Source: Streptomyces albipurpureus (lineage in GTDB: Bacteria > Actinomycetota > Actinomycetes > Streptomycetales > Streptomycetaceae). From it: a DNA stretch of 64,000 nt. Location of the stretch: assembly GCF_023701525.1 (NCBI RefSeq), contig NZ_JAMQAW010000026.1:103232-167231 (forward strand), written 5' to 3'. Shown in pieces: positions 53,092 through 61,306 of the stretch. Under the pieces are notes generated by a model. That model was not told the origin of the DNA. It searched no databases and saw only the letters and a program-made list of their open reading frames with translations. Positions within the stretch are counted from its first letter, which is position 1. Each line of letters opens with the position of its first letter. The translations under genes and the position numbers were made by a program.

Positions 53092-54033
53092 GTGACGGCC
53101 GTCGAATCCCGTCCAGCGGGGGTGCTCGGGACGAGCCCCAGCCACCGGCCGTTCGGGGCCCGCGTCAAGGCATTCGTGGCGCTCACCAAGCCCCGGATCA
53201 TCGAGCTGCTGCTCATCACCACCGTGCCCGTGATGTTCCTCGCGGCGCAAGGTGTGCCGGATCTTTGGCTGGTGCTCGTCACCTGTTTCGGTGGATATCT
53301 CTCCGCCGGTGGCGCCAATGCGCTCAATATGTACATCGATCGCGACATCGACGCGCTGATGGACCGTACCGCCCAGCGCCCGCTGGTCACCGGCATGGTG
53401 TCACCGCGCGAAGGCCTGGTCTTCGGTCTCGCGCTGGCGGTGGTCTCCACCCTCTGGTTCGGGCTCCTGGTCAACTGGCTGTCCGCCTGGCTCTCGCTCG
53501 GCGCGCTGCTGTTCTACGTGATCGTCTACACGATGATCCTCAAGCGGCGCACCTCGCAGAACATCGTCTGGGGCGGCATCGCGGGCTGTATGCCGGTACT
53601 GATCGGCTGGTCCGCGGTCACCAACTCGATGTCCTGGGCCGCGGTCATCCTCTTCCTCGTCATCTTCTTCTGGACCCCGCCGCACTATTGGCCGCTGTCC
53701 ATGAAGGTCAAGGACGACTACGCGCGCGCCGGGGTCCCGATGCTCCCCGTGGTCGCTTCCAACAGCGTGGTCGCCCGCCAGATCGTCCTCTACAGCTGGG
53801 TGATGGTCGCCGTCTCGCTGCTGCTGACGCCGCTCGGCTACACCGGCTGGTTCTACACGGCCGTGGCGCTGGCGACGGGTGGCTGGTGGCTGTGGGAGGC
53901 CCATGCCCTCCAGTCGCGTGCCAAGTCCGGTGTCACCGGCGGCAAGCTCAAGGAGATGCGCCTCTTCCACTGGTCGATCACCTATGTGTCACTGCTGTTC
54001 GTGGCCGTGGCCGTCGACCCCTTCGTCAGCTGA
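53092..54033 (+). CDS. ctaB: Protoheme IX farnesyltransferase (haem O synthase)
   Basis: Adds a farnesyl group to haem B, first step to haem A for cytochrome c oxidase. The 313-aa membrane protein has about nine helices, the prenyl-diphosphate motif NMYIDRDIDALMDRTAQRPL near residue 80, and the second motif YTMILKRRTSQNIVWGGIAG. GTG 53092 follows AGGGG; the open frame upstream from 52942 is low-complexity. Paired functionally with ctaA 1.8 kb away. Confidence 0.95.
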   Translation: MTAVESRPAGVLGTSPSHRPFGARVKAFVALTKPRIIELLLITTVPVMFLAAQGVPDLWLVLVTCFGGYLSAGGANALNMYIDRDIDALMDRTAQRPLVTGMVSPREGLVFGLALAVVSTLWFGLLVNWLSAWLSLGALLFYVIVYTMILKRRTSQNIVWGGIAGCMPVLIGWSAVTNSMSWAAVILFLVIFFWTPPHYWPLSMKVKDDYARAGVPMLPVVASNSVVARQIVLYSWVMVAVSLLLTPLGYTGWFYTAVALATGGWWLWEAHALQSRAKSGVTGGKLKEMRLFHWSITYVSLLFVAVAVDPFVS

Positions 54034-54178
54034 TCCCGTAGGGACCGGGCGCAGCCCGTCTGGAGCCCTGGCCCTCCCCGCCCCTCGCTGGGCGTGGGAC
54101 GGCTCCCCGAGGGGCAGTGGCACAGGCCACGCGGCATCGCCATCGCCATGCCGTCTACCCATGAGTAGCATCGCGATC

Positions 54179-54511
54179 ATGGCAGACACCAAGCAGTCAG
54201 AGCGTCACGCGGAGCGCAAAGCGGCCAAGCTGGCCAAGGAGATCGGTTCCTTCTCCCGTGCCCACGGCGGCGCCGAGGGCCAACTCGCCTATCTGGGCCA
54301 GGCCGGTACCCGGATCGTCCTCGTCGGTGAGGACGGCGGCTGGGGCGATCTCGTCGCCCCCACCCACGCCATCGCCGCGGCCGCGGCCGAGCAGGCCGGT
54401 CTCACGCTCCATGAGGCCTTCGACGGTGAACTTGCGGCGAAGGTGCGCACCGGCCCCTATGAGTGGACTCGTATGGCGGGCATCCAGGTGGGCGGACCTG
54501 CGGGCGGCTGA
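54179..54511 (+). CDS. Conserved small protein of unknown function
   Basis: A 110-aa soluble protein starting MADTKQSERHAERKAAKLAKEIG, a charged amphipathic helix, followed by SRAHGGAEGQLAYLGQAGTRIVLVGEDGGWGDLVAPTHAIAAAAAEQAGLTLHEAF. It has a compact alpha/beta pattern but no motif I recognise. ATG 54161 (adding MSSIAI) is an alternative start; neither has a strong ribosome-binding site. Codon use is normal, so it is probably real. Confidence 0.7.
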   Translation: MADTKQSERHAERKAAKLAKEIGSFSRAHGGAEGQLAYLGQAGTRIVLVGEDGGWGDLVAPTHAIAAAAAEQAGLTLHEAFDGELAAKVRTGPYEWTRMAGIQVGGPAGG

Positions 54512-54679
54512 GACCGGGAAGCGCTGGAGTTCCTCAGCGCGGTCGCCAATGGAGAACAGTTGGCGATTTGTCGACAGATTGGGAGTCCGTCGAGGTCTCG
54601 GGCCCTCGGAACCAGCAACACCTCACCGGGGTGTCACCCGTTAGAACTGTGCAAGGACGGTCCACCCAAGGGAGCCCGG

Positions 54680-55813
54680 ATGATCGACACCCCGACCCTG
54701 GTGGACCAGCACTGCCACGGAGTGCTCCGTACGGAGTTGGGCCTCGGCACCTTCGAGGCCCGGTTGGGGCAGGCCCCTGGGCCGCCGGCGTCCGGTACGA
54801 CCTTCTTCGACACCCAGACCGGCTTCGCGGTACGCCGCTGGTGCCCGCCCCTCCTCGGTCTTGAGCCGCACTGCCCACCCGCGCACTATCTGGCCCGCCG
54901 CCGCGAACTGGGCCCACCAGAGGTCGGCAGACGGTTGCTGAGGGGCAGTGGGATCGGCGTGTACCTGGTGGACACCGGACTCCCGGACGATCTGACCGGG
55001 CCGTCCGAGATCGCCTCGGCCGGCGCCGCGGAGGCCCGGGAGATCGTCCGCCTCGAACCCCTCGCCGAACAGGTCGCCGACACCTCCGGCACCGTCGAGG
55101 CATTCCTCGTCAATCTCGCGGACGCCATGCACACGGCCGCCTCGTCCGCCGTCGCCTTCACCTCGGCCACCGCGGCCGGGCTGGGCCCCGCCCTGATCCC
55201 CGCCCCACCGGGGCCGGGGGAGGTGCGCGGCGCCATCGGGCGCTGGCTGCCCGGACGCCGAGCGGGCAGCCCGGTCACCGATCCCGTTCTCGTACGCCAT
55301 CTGCTGTGGATCGCGATCGCCTCCGGGCTACCGCTGCAACTCCCGCTGGGCGGCAGGGACCCGATGGCGCTCGCCGAGTTCGCCGCGGCGACCGCGGGGT
55401 GCGGCAGTGATCTGGTACTGCTGCACGGCTATCCCCACCACCGTCGGACAGCCCATCTGGCGAGTGTCTTCCCCCATGTGTACGCGGATCTGGGCACCGC
55501 GCCCGTCCACGTCGGGTCGCGGGCGGCCGCCGTGCTCGCCGAGAGCCTGGAGGTGGCTCCCCTGGGAAAGCTGCTGTATGCCAGCGGTGCCCGAGGGCTG
55601 CCTGAGCTGCATGTGGTGGCCGCCCGAGTCTTCGCCGCGGCACTGTCCCAGGTGCTGGGTGGCTGGGTCAGCGACGGATCGTGGTCGCGGGCGGACGCCG
55701 ACCGGGTGGCGGGGATGATCGCTGCGGGAAACGCCCGCCGCCTCTACGGTCTGACCGCGTCGGGCCCGGGCGCTCCCACGAGGTCACCTCGCGCGGTCTG
55801 CCGGGGCGGCTAG
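54680..55813 (+). CDS. Amidohydrolase-like metal-dependent hydrolase
   Basis: A 377-aa TIM-barrel hydrolase. ATG 54680 has AAGGGAGCCC upstream. The metal motif DQHCHG at residues 9-14 (His11, His13) is near the start, as in amidohydrolases of the FluG/glutamine-synthetase-associated type, and further candidates are His in LLHGYPHHRR and the Asp/His of VYADLGTAPVHVG. C-terminal LLYASGARGLPELHVVAARVF matches the pattern of those enzymes (KLLFGSDA-like strand). The substrate is unknown. Its TAG stop overlaps the convergent ctaA stop within CTAG. Confidence 0.8.
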   Translation: MIDTPTLVDQHCHGVLRTELGLGTFEARLGQAPGPPASGTTFFDTQTGFAVRRWCPPLLGLEPHCPPAHYLARRRELGPPEVGRRLLRGSGIGVYLVDTGLPDDLTGPSEIASAGAAEAREIVRLEPLAEQVADTSGTVEAFLVNLADAMHTAASSAVAFTSATAAGLGPALIPAPPGPGEVRGAIGRWLPGRRAGSPVTDPVLVRHLLWIAIASGLPLQLPLGGRDPMALAEFAAATAGCGSDLVLLHGYPHHRRTAHLASVFPHVYADLGTAPVHVGSRAAAVLAESLEVAPLGKLLYASGARGLPELHVVAARVFAAALSQVLGGWVSDGSWSRADADRVAGMIAAGNARRLYGLTASGPGAPTRSPRAVCRGG

Positions 55814-56778
55814 AGCGTGGAGAGCGCGTGGTCGCTCTGGGGCGCTACGGGAGCCGCGGTGTGCGACCGTTCGCGCAGGCTCAGTGCCAGCCGCACCACG
55901 GCGATCCACATCAGGGCCGAGCCGAGCATATGGGCTCCCACCAGGATCTCCGGCACACCGGTGAAGTACTGGAGGTAGCCGATCCCGCCCTGGAGCAGCA
56001 GGATGACCAGCAGATCCCGGGCGCGGGCCCGGATGTCGTCCGGCGCGTCCACGACTCGTAGGACGAACCACATGGCGAGGGCCAGCGCACAGACCACCCA
56101 GGCGCTCGCGGCATGGATATGTGCCGCGTCGGCCCAGTCCCACGGCATCCGGGCCACATCGCTGCTGTCACCGGCGTGCTTGCCCGAGCCGGTCACTCCG
56201 GTGCCCAGCACGATCAGCACCACCGAAGTGATGACGATCGCCCAGGACAGCTGGCGTACCGGGCGCGGTACCCGGGGCCGGGGCGAGGCATCCGTCTCGC
56301 CCGCCCGGTGCCAGGTGATCACCGCCACCGTCAGGAGCGCGTTGGCGGCGAGGAAGTGACCCGCGACGGTCCAGGGGTTGAGGCCGGCCCAGACGGTGAT
56401 GCCGCCGAGGACCGCGTTGCTGAGCACGATCCAGAACTGCGCCCAGCCGAGCCGGGTCAGGGACCGCCGCATCGGCTTGGCGGATCGTGCGGCGACGATG
56501 GTCCAGCCGACCGCGGCCGACAGGACATAGGTCAGCATCCTGTTGCCGAACTCGATGGCGCCGTGCAGCCCTTGCTCGGGTGTCGCGAAGAGACTGTCGT
56601 CCGTGCACTTGGGCCAGGTGTCGCAGCCGAGACCGGAACCGGTGAGCCGGACCGCGCCGCCGGTCACGATGATCAGCACGGTCATCGCCACGGCGGAGAA
56701 GGCGGCCCGCCGGACGATGCGGGGGGCTGCGGTCCAGCGCTGAGCGATGAGAGCGAGGGGGGTTTGCACGGGCACCAT
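55810..56778 (-). CDS. ctaA: Haem A synthase (COX15/CtaA family)
   Basis: Oxidises haem O to haem A. The 322-aa protein has eight predicted helices with conserved haem-ligand histidines: HGAIEFGNRMLTYV, GHFLAANALL, DAAHIHAASAW and GAHMLGSALMW. The extracytoplasmic Cys pair is in GCDTWPKC. ATG 56778 is chosen; a GTG at 56808 adds ten basic residues and has no better ribosome-binding site. It lies 84 bases after the TPR-like gene on the same strand. Confidence 0.92.
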   Translation of the reverse strand: MVPVQTPLALIAQRWTAAPRIVRRAAFSAVAMTVLIIVTGGAVRLTGSGLGCDTWPKCTDDSLFATPEQGLHGAIEFGNRMLTYVLSAAVGWTIVAARSAKPMRRSLTRLGWAQFWIVLSNAVLGGITVWAGLNPWTVAGHFLAANALLTVAVITWHRAGETDASPRPRVPRPVRQLSWAIVITSVVLIVLGTGVTGSGKHAGDSSDVARMPWDWADAAHIHAASAWVVCALALAMWFVLRVVDAPDDIRARARDLLVILLLQGGIGYLQYFTGVPEILVGAHMLGSALMWIAVVRLALSLRERSHTAAPVAPQSDHALSTL

Positions 56779-56862
56779 CGTAGGACGCCGCCTTGTGCAT
56801 GTTTTCACTAGGGGGTGGAATCGGTCGATGTGCCGCGTGGAACAGCATCGATCGCGGGTTCC

Positions 56863-58002
56863 TCACCGCGGAGCGTCGCCCCCGTCGTAGGCGGTGCCGG
56901 CCGGGTGGGTACGGCAGAAGCGGGAGCCGTCGAGATGGCCCTCCTCCTCCCACCAGACGGCGATCCGCCACTGCGCCGACCCCGGTGGCCGAGCGGGGCC
57001 ATTGACGAAGGCGTCCATCAGATCAGCGGCCACCGCCGCCGCGCTGAGGTCGGTCACCGCGCCCACGCTGCGCCAGGGATACGCCATCGGGGTCCAAGGC
57101 CCCCGCTCGTCCTCCCTGGTGTCGAAGCGCCACACCGCTCGCCAGGAGCAGGCGCGCAGAATCCGCCGTACCTCCGTCGGCTCCAACCGCAGCCCGGTCG
57201 CGATCGTCTCCGGACGGACCCCCTCGATACGGGCGGCCACCACGGCGAGCGGAAGGAGTCGTTCGGGTAGCAGGTCCTCGGCGCGCAGCCGGGTCAGACC
57301 GCCGTGGAAGGGGCAGCGGCGCAGTCTGCGTTCCAACTGGTCACCCAACTGTTCAAGAGCGGCGGCACGCAGCGTCGTACGGGCCTCGGCCGCCGGCAGC
57401 AGCGCCTGGAACTCCCGCTCCGAGCGCACCGCCCAGGCGGTCGCCTCCACCGGATCACCCAGTTCCTCCAGCCGGTCACCGAGGAAGGCATGGGCCTGGG
57501 CGAGCCCCTGCCGATTCCGTGGATCGGCGGCATCGAGCCGCTCCCACACCTCGATGGCGCGCCGGGTCGAGGCGAGCGCGGCGAAGCCGTCGGCGCGATC
57601 GCCGGCCGGCGGCCGGTCCCCACCCCGTCGGAAGGCATAGCGCGGCAGTCCCAGTTCGTCACTGAGCGGTTCGGCGAGATAGAGCGACTGGCTGATCAAC
57701 GCCTGGGCGTACCAGCGGGCGTGCTCCGGATCGCGGTCGGCCGGCGCGGCCGAGCGGCGCAGCGCTTCCCGCACGGCGGTCAGCGCGTCCGCGCGCCTGC
57801 CCGCGTCGAAGTGGTGCCGCGCCAGATCGGCGTAGCGAAGCCCCAGTCTCGCGGACAGGGAGAGGTCCTTGTCCGCGTACGGGGTGAGGGCCGCGATCAG
57901 CTCACCCAGCATCCGCTCGCGTGCCGCGGACGGGACACCGGCCCGGCCCGATCTGACCCTTGACCACTCCGCGTCCAGTCGTAGTGCCGCGGTCCGCTCC
58001 AT
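56863..58002 (-). CDS. TPR-like hypothetical protein
   Basis: A 379-aa soluble protein. ATG 58002 is preceded by an excellent GGGAGG five bases upstream; a GTG at 58044 would add 14 residues. The first ~230 residues are helical with repeated Ala/Leu/Arg patterns of tetratricopeptide type (LRYADLARHHFDAGRRADALTAVREALRR, FAALASTRRAIEVWERL, AHAFLGDRLEELGDPVEATAWAVRSEREF). Then comes a helix-turn-helix-like stretch IEGVRPETIATGLRLEPTEVRRILRACSW, and a Trp-rich C terminus (WRIAVWWEEEGH, FCRTHPAG). It may be a regulator or scaffold; function unknown. Upstream of ctaA on the same strand. Confidence 0.72.
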   Translation of the reverse strand: MERTAALRLDAEWSRVRSGRAGVPSAARERMLGELIAALTPYADKDLSLSARLGLRYADLARHHFDAGRRADALTAVREALRRSAAPADRDPEHARWYAQALISQSLYLAEPLSDELGLPRYAFRRGGDRPPAGDRADGFAALASTRRAIEVWERLDAADPRNRQGLAQAHAFLGDRLEELGDPVEATAWAVRSEREFQALLPAAEARTTLRAAALEQLGDQLERRLRRCPFHGGLTRLRAEDLLPERLLPLAVVAARIEGVRPETIATGLRLEPTEVRRILRACSWRAVWRFDTREDERGPWTPMAYPWRSVGAVTDLSAAAVAADLMDAFVNGPARPPGSAQWRIAVWWEEEGHLDGSRFCRTHPAGTAYDGGDAPR

Positions 58003-58243
58003 CCAGGCCTCCCACGCACAGCTCGCGCTGATCTTGGCAGGCACATACTGGCGCTTGGGTCAGTATGAGCGGAAGAGCGCGAACATCAACCGGGTCCGGA
58101 GCTTTACCTCACCATCGTGAAAACGTCCCGGGCTGTTCACACCTCCCCGACGGTGCCCAGCCTTCACAACGGCCCCCGTAGCCCCGCGTGGCCCTAAAGC
58201 CCCCGGCGGCCCTACGGGCGACCTCAGATGGAGCGGGCGGGCC

Positions 58244-59011
58244 CTACTCCCAGCGGAAGAAACGCGCCGCCGCGCCCAGTCCCACGACCGCCCAGACGGT
58301 CAGCAACCCAAGGTTGGCCCAGGGCAGAGCGGCACCCTGCTGGAGCACCTCACGCAGCCCGTCCGAGAGGGCCGAGATCGGCAGCAGGGCAAGGACCGAC
58401 TCCACTCCCGGGGGGAAGCGGTCCAGTGGCACGATCACCCCGCCACCCACCAGGAGCAGCAGGAACACCAGATTGGCCGCGGCCAGGGTGGCCTCGGCCC
58501 TGAGGGTTCCGGCCATCAACAGACCGAGCCCGCTGAAGGCGGCGGTGCCCAGCGCGAGCAGCAGAAAGACGGAGACGGGATTGCCCTGCGGCGACCAGCC
58601 GAGCGCCAGGGCGATCACCGTGAGCAGGGCGATCTGGAGTAGTTCGGTGACCAGGACCGAGAGCGTCTTGGCGCACATCAGGGCCCAGCGGGGGAGCGGC
58701 GAGACCGCCAGCCGTTTCAGTACCCCGTAGCGGCGTTCGAAACCGGTGGCGATGGCCTGGCCGGTGAAGGCGGTCGACATCACCGCCAGTGCCAGCACGC
58801 CCGGGGTCAGGAAGTCGACGGCCTTGCCGCTGCCCGTGTCGATGATGTCCACGGTCGAGAACAGCACCAGAAGCAGGGAGGGGATGACGACGGTGAGCAG
58901 CAGCTGCTCACCGTTGCGCAGCAGCATCTTGGTCTCCAGCGCCGTCTGTGCCGCGATCATGCGGCCCAGCGGAGCGGCGCCCGGCCGCGGGGAGTAGGTT
59001 CCGGCGCTCAT
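58244..59011 (-). CDS. ABC-2 type transporter permease
   Basis: A 255-aa membrane protein with six helices and the ABC-2 layout: ETKMLLRNGEQLLLTVVIPSLLLVLF near the start, FTGQAIATGFERRYGVLKRLAVSPLPRWAL (coupling region), and FPPGVESVLALLPISALSDGLREVL near the end. It works with the ATPase gene 58 bases upstream on the same strand. The cargo is unknown; drug or lipid export is common for this class. Its position before the SUF cluster is familiar in actinomycetes. Confidence 0.9.
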   Translation of the reverse strand: MSAGTYSPRPGAAPLGRMIAAQTALETKMLLRNGEQLLLTVVIPSLLLVLFSTVDIIDTGSGKAVDFLTPGVLALAVMSTAFTGQAIATGFERRYGVLKRLAVSPLPRWALMCAKTLSVLVTELLQIALLTVIALALGWSPQGNPVSVFLLLALGTAAFSGLGLLMAGTLRAEATLAAANLVFLLLLVGGGVIVPLDRFPPGVESVLALLPISALSDGLREVLQQGAALPWANLGLLTVWAVVGLGAAARFFRWE

Positions 59012-59069
59012 GGGCGTAGCCCCTCAGGGGTGGTGGACGGCCGTCGACCGCTCGCGGTCGGGTTGCGGA

Positions 59070-59996
59070 TCATGCCCGTAGCTCCTTGCCCGTCAGCTCC
59101 AGGAACACATCCTCAAGCGTGTGCCGCTCCACCGAGATGCGGTCCGGCATGACCCCGTGCTGTGCGCACCACGAGGTGACCGTGGCCAGCAGCTGCGGCC
59201 CCACCTCGCCGGATATCCGGTACGCCCCCGGGGTCAGCTCGGCTGCCTCGGTGCCGTCCGGAAGGGCCTTCAGCAGGGAGCCGACATCGAGACCTGGCCG
59301 TCCGCTGAAGCGCAGGGTGTTCTCCGCGCCGCCTCGGCAGAGCTGCTCGGGGCTGCCCTGGGCGATCACCTGGCCCGCGTCGATGATCGCGACGTCGTCC
59401 GCCAGTTCCTCGGCCTCATCCATGAAGTGGGTGGTGAGGACGGTGGAGACGCCGTCGCCGCGCAGCTCGCGCACCAGTTCCCAGGTGGCGCGGCGGGCCT
59501 GCGGGTCGAGTCCCGCGGTGGGTTCGTCGAGGAAGACCAGTTCCGGGCGGCCGACGACGGCCATGGCGAGGGCGAGCCGCTGCTGCTGGCCGCCTGAGAG
59601 ACGCCGGTAGCTGGTCCGGCCGCAGCCTCCCAGCCCGAGGCGCTCGATCAGGGCGTCCACATCCAGTGGATGCGCGTGCAGTCTCGCCATGTGGCGCAGC
59701 ATCTCGTCGGCCCGGGCGCCGGAGTAGACGCCGCCCGACTGGAGCATCACCCCGATACGGGTACGCAGCTGGCCGGCGTCGGCGACGGGGTCCAGACCCA
59801 GGACTCGTACGCTGCCGGCATCGGCGCGGCGGTAGCCCTCGCAGACCTCGATGGCGGTGGTCTTGCCGGCGCCGTTGGGACCGAGGACGGCGGTCACCAG
59901 GCCGTGGGAGACATCAAGGTCGAGGCCGTTCACGGCCGTCTTCGATCCGTACCGCTTGACCAGGCCCCGGATCTGGACGACGGGCTCGCTTTGCAT
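59070..59996 (-). CDS. ABC transporter ATP-binding protein
   Basis: A 308-aa ATPase starting at ATG 59996; the longer frame adds 119 Arg-rich residues and has no homologous look. Walker A GPNGAGKT (about 39-46), Q-loop MLQSGGVY, signature LSGGQQQR, Walker B LVFLDEPTAGLDPQ, and switch His in TTHFMDEAEELADD. The C-terminal ~85 residues form the DrrA-like extension. It energises the ABC-2 permease downstream. Divergent from sufR. Confidence 0.93.
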   Translation of the reverse strand: MQSEPVVQIRGLVKRYGSKTAVNGLDLDVSHGLVTAVLGPNGAGKTTAIEVCEGYRRADAGSVRVLGLDPVADAGQLRTRIGVMLQSGGVYSGARADEMLRHMARLHAHPLDVDALIERLGLGGCGRTSYRRLSGGQQQRLALAMAVVGRPELVFLDEPTAGLDPQARRATWELVRELRGDGVSTVLTTHFMDEAEELADDVAIIDAGQVIAQGSPEQLCRGGAENTLRFSGRPGLDVGSLLKALPDGTEAAELTPGAYRISGEVGPQLLATVTSWCAQHGVMPDRISVERHTLEDVFLELTGKELRA

Positions 59997-60433
59997 GGGC
60001 GGAAGTCTAGGCGGGCCGCGGCGGGGTCCGGAGCGGGGCCCCCACCGACCGCGGTGACTACCGGCCGGAAGGAGGGGGGCCTGGCTTCCGTGGCCTTTCG
60101 TCCGCCCGTATTCTTCTTCCGCCTCGGAAGACTCCCTGGCGGCTTCGTCGGTTGACGCTCGACGCGGCCTCCGCGGCAGCCGAGTCCTCCAACCGGCTCC
60201 TGGGGCTTCCCTGCGGTGGCCGAAGGCGGATAATCCGCCACGCCCATGACCGACTATTTTCGGGCGCGGTCGTCGACGAATAGCCCGGCCTGGGGTTTGT
60301 CGGCCATTCGGGCCGAGAGTTCTGCCCAATATGGCGACTTCGATCAAGGTCACCGAGCGTCTCGATCTGACTGGCTGATTTCCGGTAAAATGCCAGTTCA
60401 GAGAGTGCGTGGCGCGACCGGGGTGACCCCCTT
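59997..60433. other. Divergent intergenic region, relatively AT-richer
   Basis: About 440 bases with no gene. Between 60241 and 60400 the composition is markedly AT-richer than the neighbourhood (GACTATTTTCGGGC, CCAATATGGCGAC, GGTAAAATGCC), as expected of promoters. TAAAAT at 60386-60391 is a possible -10 element with no good -35. Otherwise nothing recognised. Confidence 0.4.
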
Positions 60434-60449
60434 CTTAGGTAACCCTAAG
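60434..60449. promoter_or_regulatory. Candidate SufR operator (perfect inverted repeat)
   Basis: CTTAGG-TAAC-CCTAAG: two perfect 6-base arms with a 4-base spacer, 72 bases before the sufR start. The position and symmetry fit autoregulation by a dimeric winged-helix repressor. Binding is inference. Confidence 0.6.
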
Positions 60450-60484
60450 TGATGAAACGCACCGTTGGCGCGGCTGGATGGCGG

Positions 60485-60514
60485 TTGTCACTGCCAGCGG
60501 AATTACGCAACAAT
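60485..60514 (+). promoter_or_regulatory. Possible sufR promoter
   Basis: TTGTCA (60485-60490), 18 bases, AACAAT (60509-60514), with the GTG start codon seven bases further on. If used, the sufR message would be leaderless. The -10 is imperfect. Confidence 0.35.
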
Positions 60515-60520
60515 GGTGTT

Positions 60521-61306
60521 GTGAAAAACGTTGGCGAGGCTCCTCAGGAGGAACTCGCGACCGGGATGCGCTCGGATCATCCGACGCGCCAACGGGTCGC
60601 GCGGTCCGTCCTGGACCATGGCCCGTCCACCGTCGCCGACCTTGCGGCCCGCCTGGGACTGACCCATGCGGCCGTCCGTCGCCACCTCGACACTCTCGTG
60701 GCCGAGAATGTCGTCGAACCACGTGAGCAGCGGATCTACGGCGCCCGCACCCGCGGTCGGCCCGCCAAGGTGTTCGCCCTCACCGCCTGTGGCCGGGACG
60801 CCTTCGACCAGTCGTACGACTCGCTGGCCGTGGACGCCCTGCGCTGGATCGAGAAGGCCGCGGGCGGCGGCGTAGCAGGGGAGGCAGCGGTCGCGGCCTT
60901 CGCGCGCGATCGGATCGAATCCCAAGCCGCTCCCTATCGGGAGGCGGTCGAAGCGGCCGCCCCCGAAGAGCGCACCGATGCGCTGGCGAAAGCCCTCACC
61001 GCCGACGGGTACGCTGCGATGGCGCGCAGCGCGCCGGGTGCCCAGCAGGGCGAACAGCTCTGTCAGCACCACTGCCCCGTCGCCCATGTGGCCGAGCGCT
61101 ACCCACAGCTCTGTGAGGCGGAGACGGAGTTCTTCTCCCGTCTGCTCGGCACCCATGTACAGCGTCTGGCCACCATCGCCCACGGCGACGGTGTCTGTAC
61201 GACGTTCATCCCGCGCACTGGGTCCCCCGGGGACCAGCACGGGACCTCAGAGACCACCACCACACCATCAGCATCTCGAAGCACGGCCGGGAGGAACCCC
61301 GCATGA
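60521..61306 (+). CDS. sufR: SufR-type Fe-S cluster transcriptional repressor
   Basis: A 261-aa winged-helix regulator. The HTH (STVADLAARLGLTHAAVRRHLDTLVAENVVEPRE) is at about residues 36-70 and is followed by a wing with YGARTRGRPAKVF. Cluster-ligand cysteines are near the C terminus: CQHHCPVAHVAERYPQLC plus one in GDGVCTTF, the pattern of SufR proteins that bind a [4Fe-4S] or [2Fe-2S] cluster and repress suf when cluster supply is adequate. GTG 60521 is the start; a longer open frame begins at 60449. It overlaps sufB by ATGA, so regulator and scaffold are co-translated. Confidence 0.93.
   Translation: MKNVGEAPQEELATGMRSDHPTRQRVARSVLDHGPSTVADLAARLGLTHAAVRRHLDTLVAENVVEPREQRIYGARTRGRPAKVFALTACGRDAFDQSYDSLAVDALRWIEKAAGGGVAGEAAVAAFARDRIESQAAPYREAVEAAAPEERTDALAKALTADGYAAMARSAPGAQQGEQLCQHHCPVAHVAERYPQLCEAETEFFSRLLGTHVQRLATIAHGDGVCTTFIPRTGSPGDQHGTSETTTTPSASRSTAGRNPA

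Noticed and set aside
60100..60353. N-terminal extension of the ABC ATPase to 60353
   Set aside because: Adds 119 Arg/Pro/Gly-rich residues through the divergent promoter region; ATG 59996 gives the family start.
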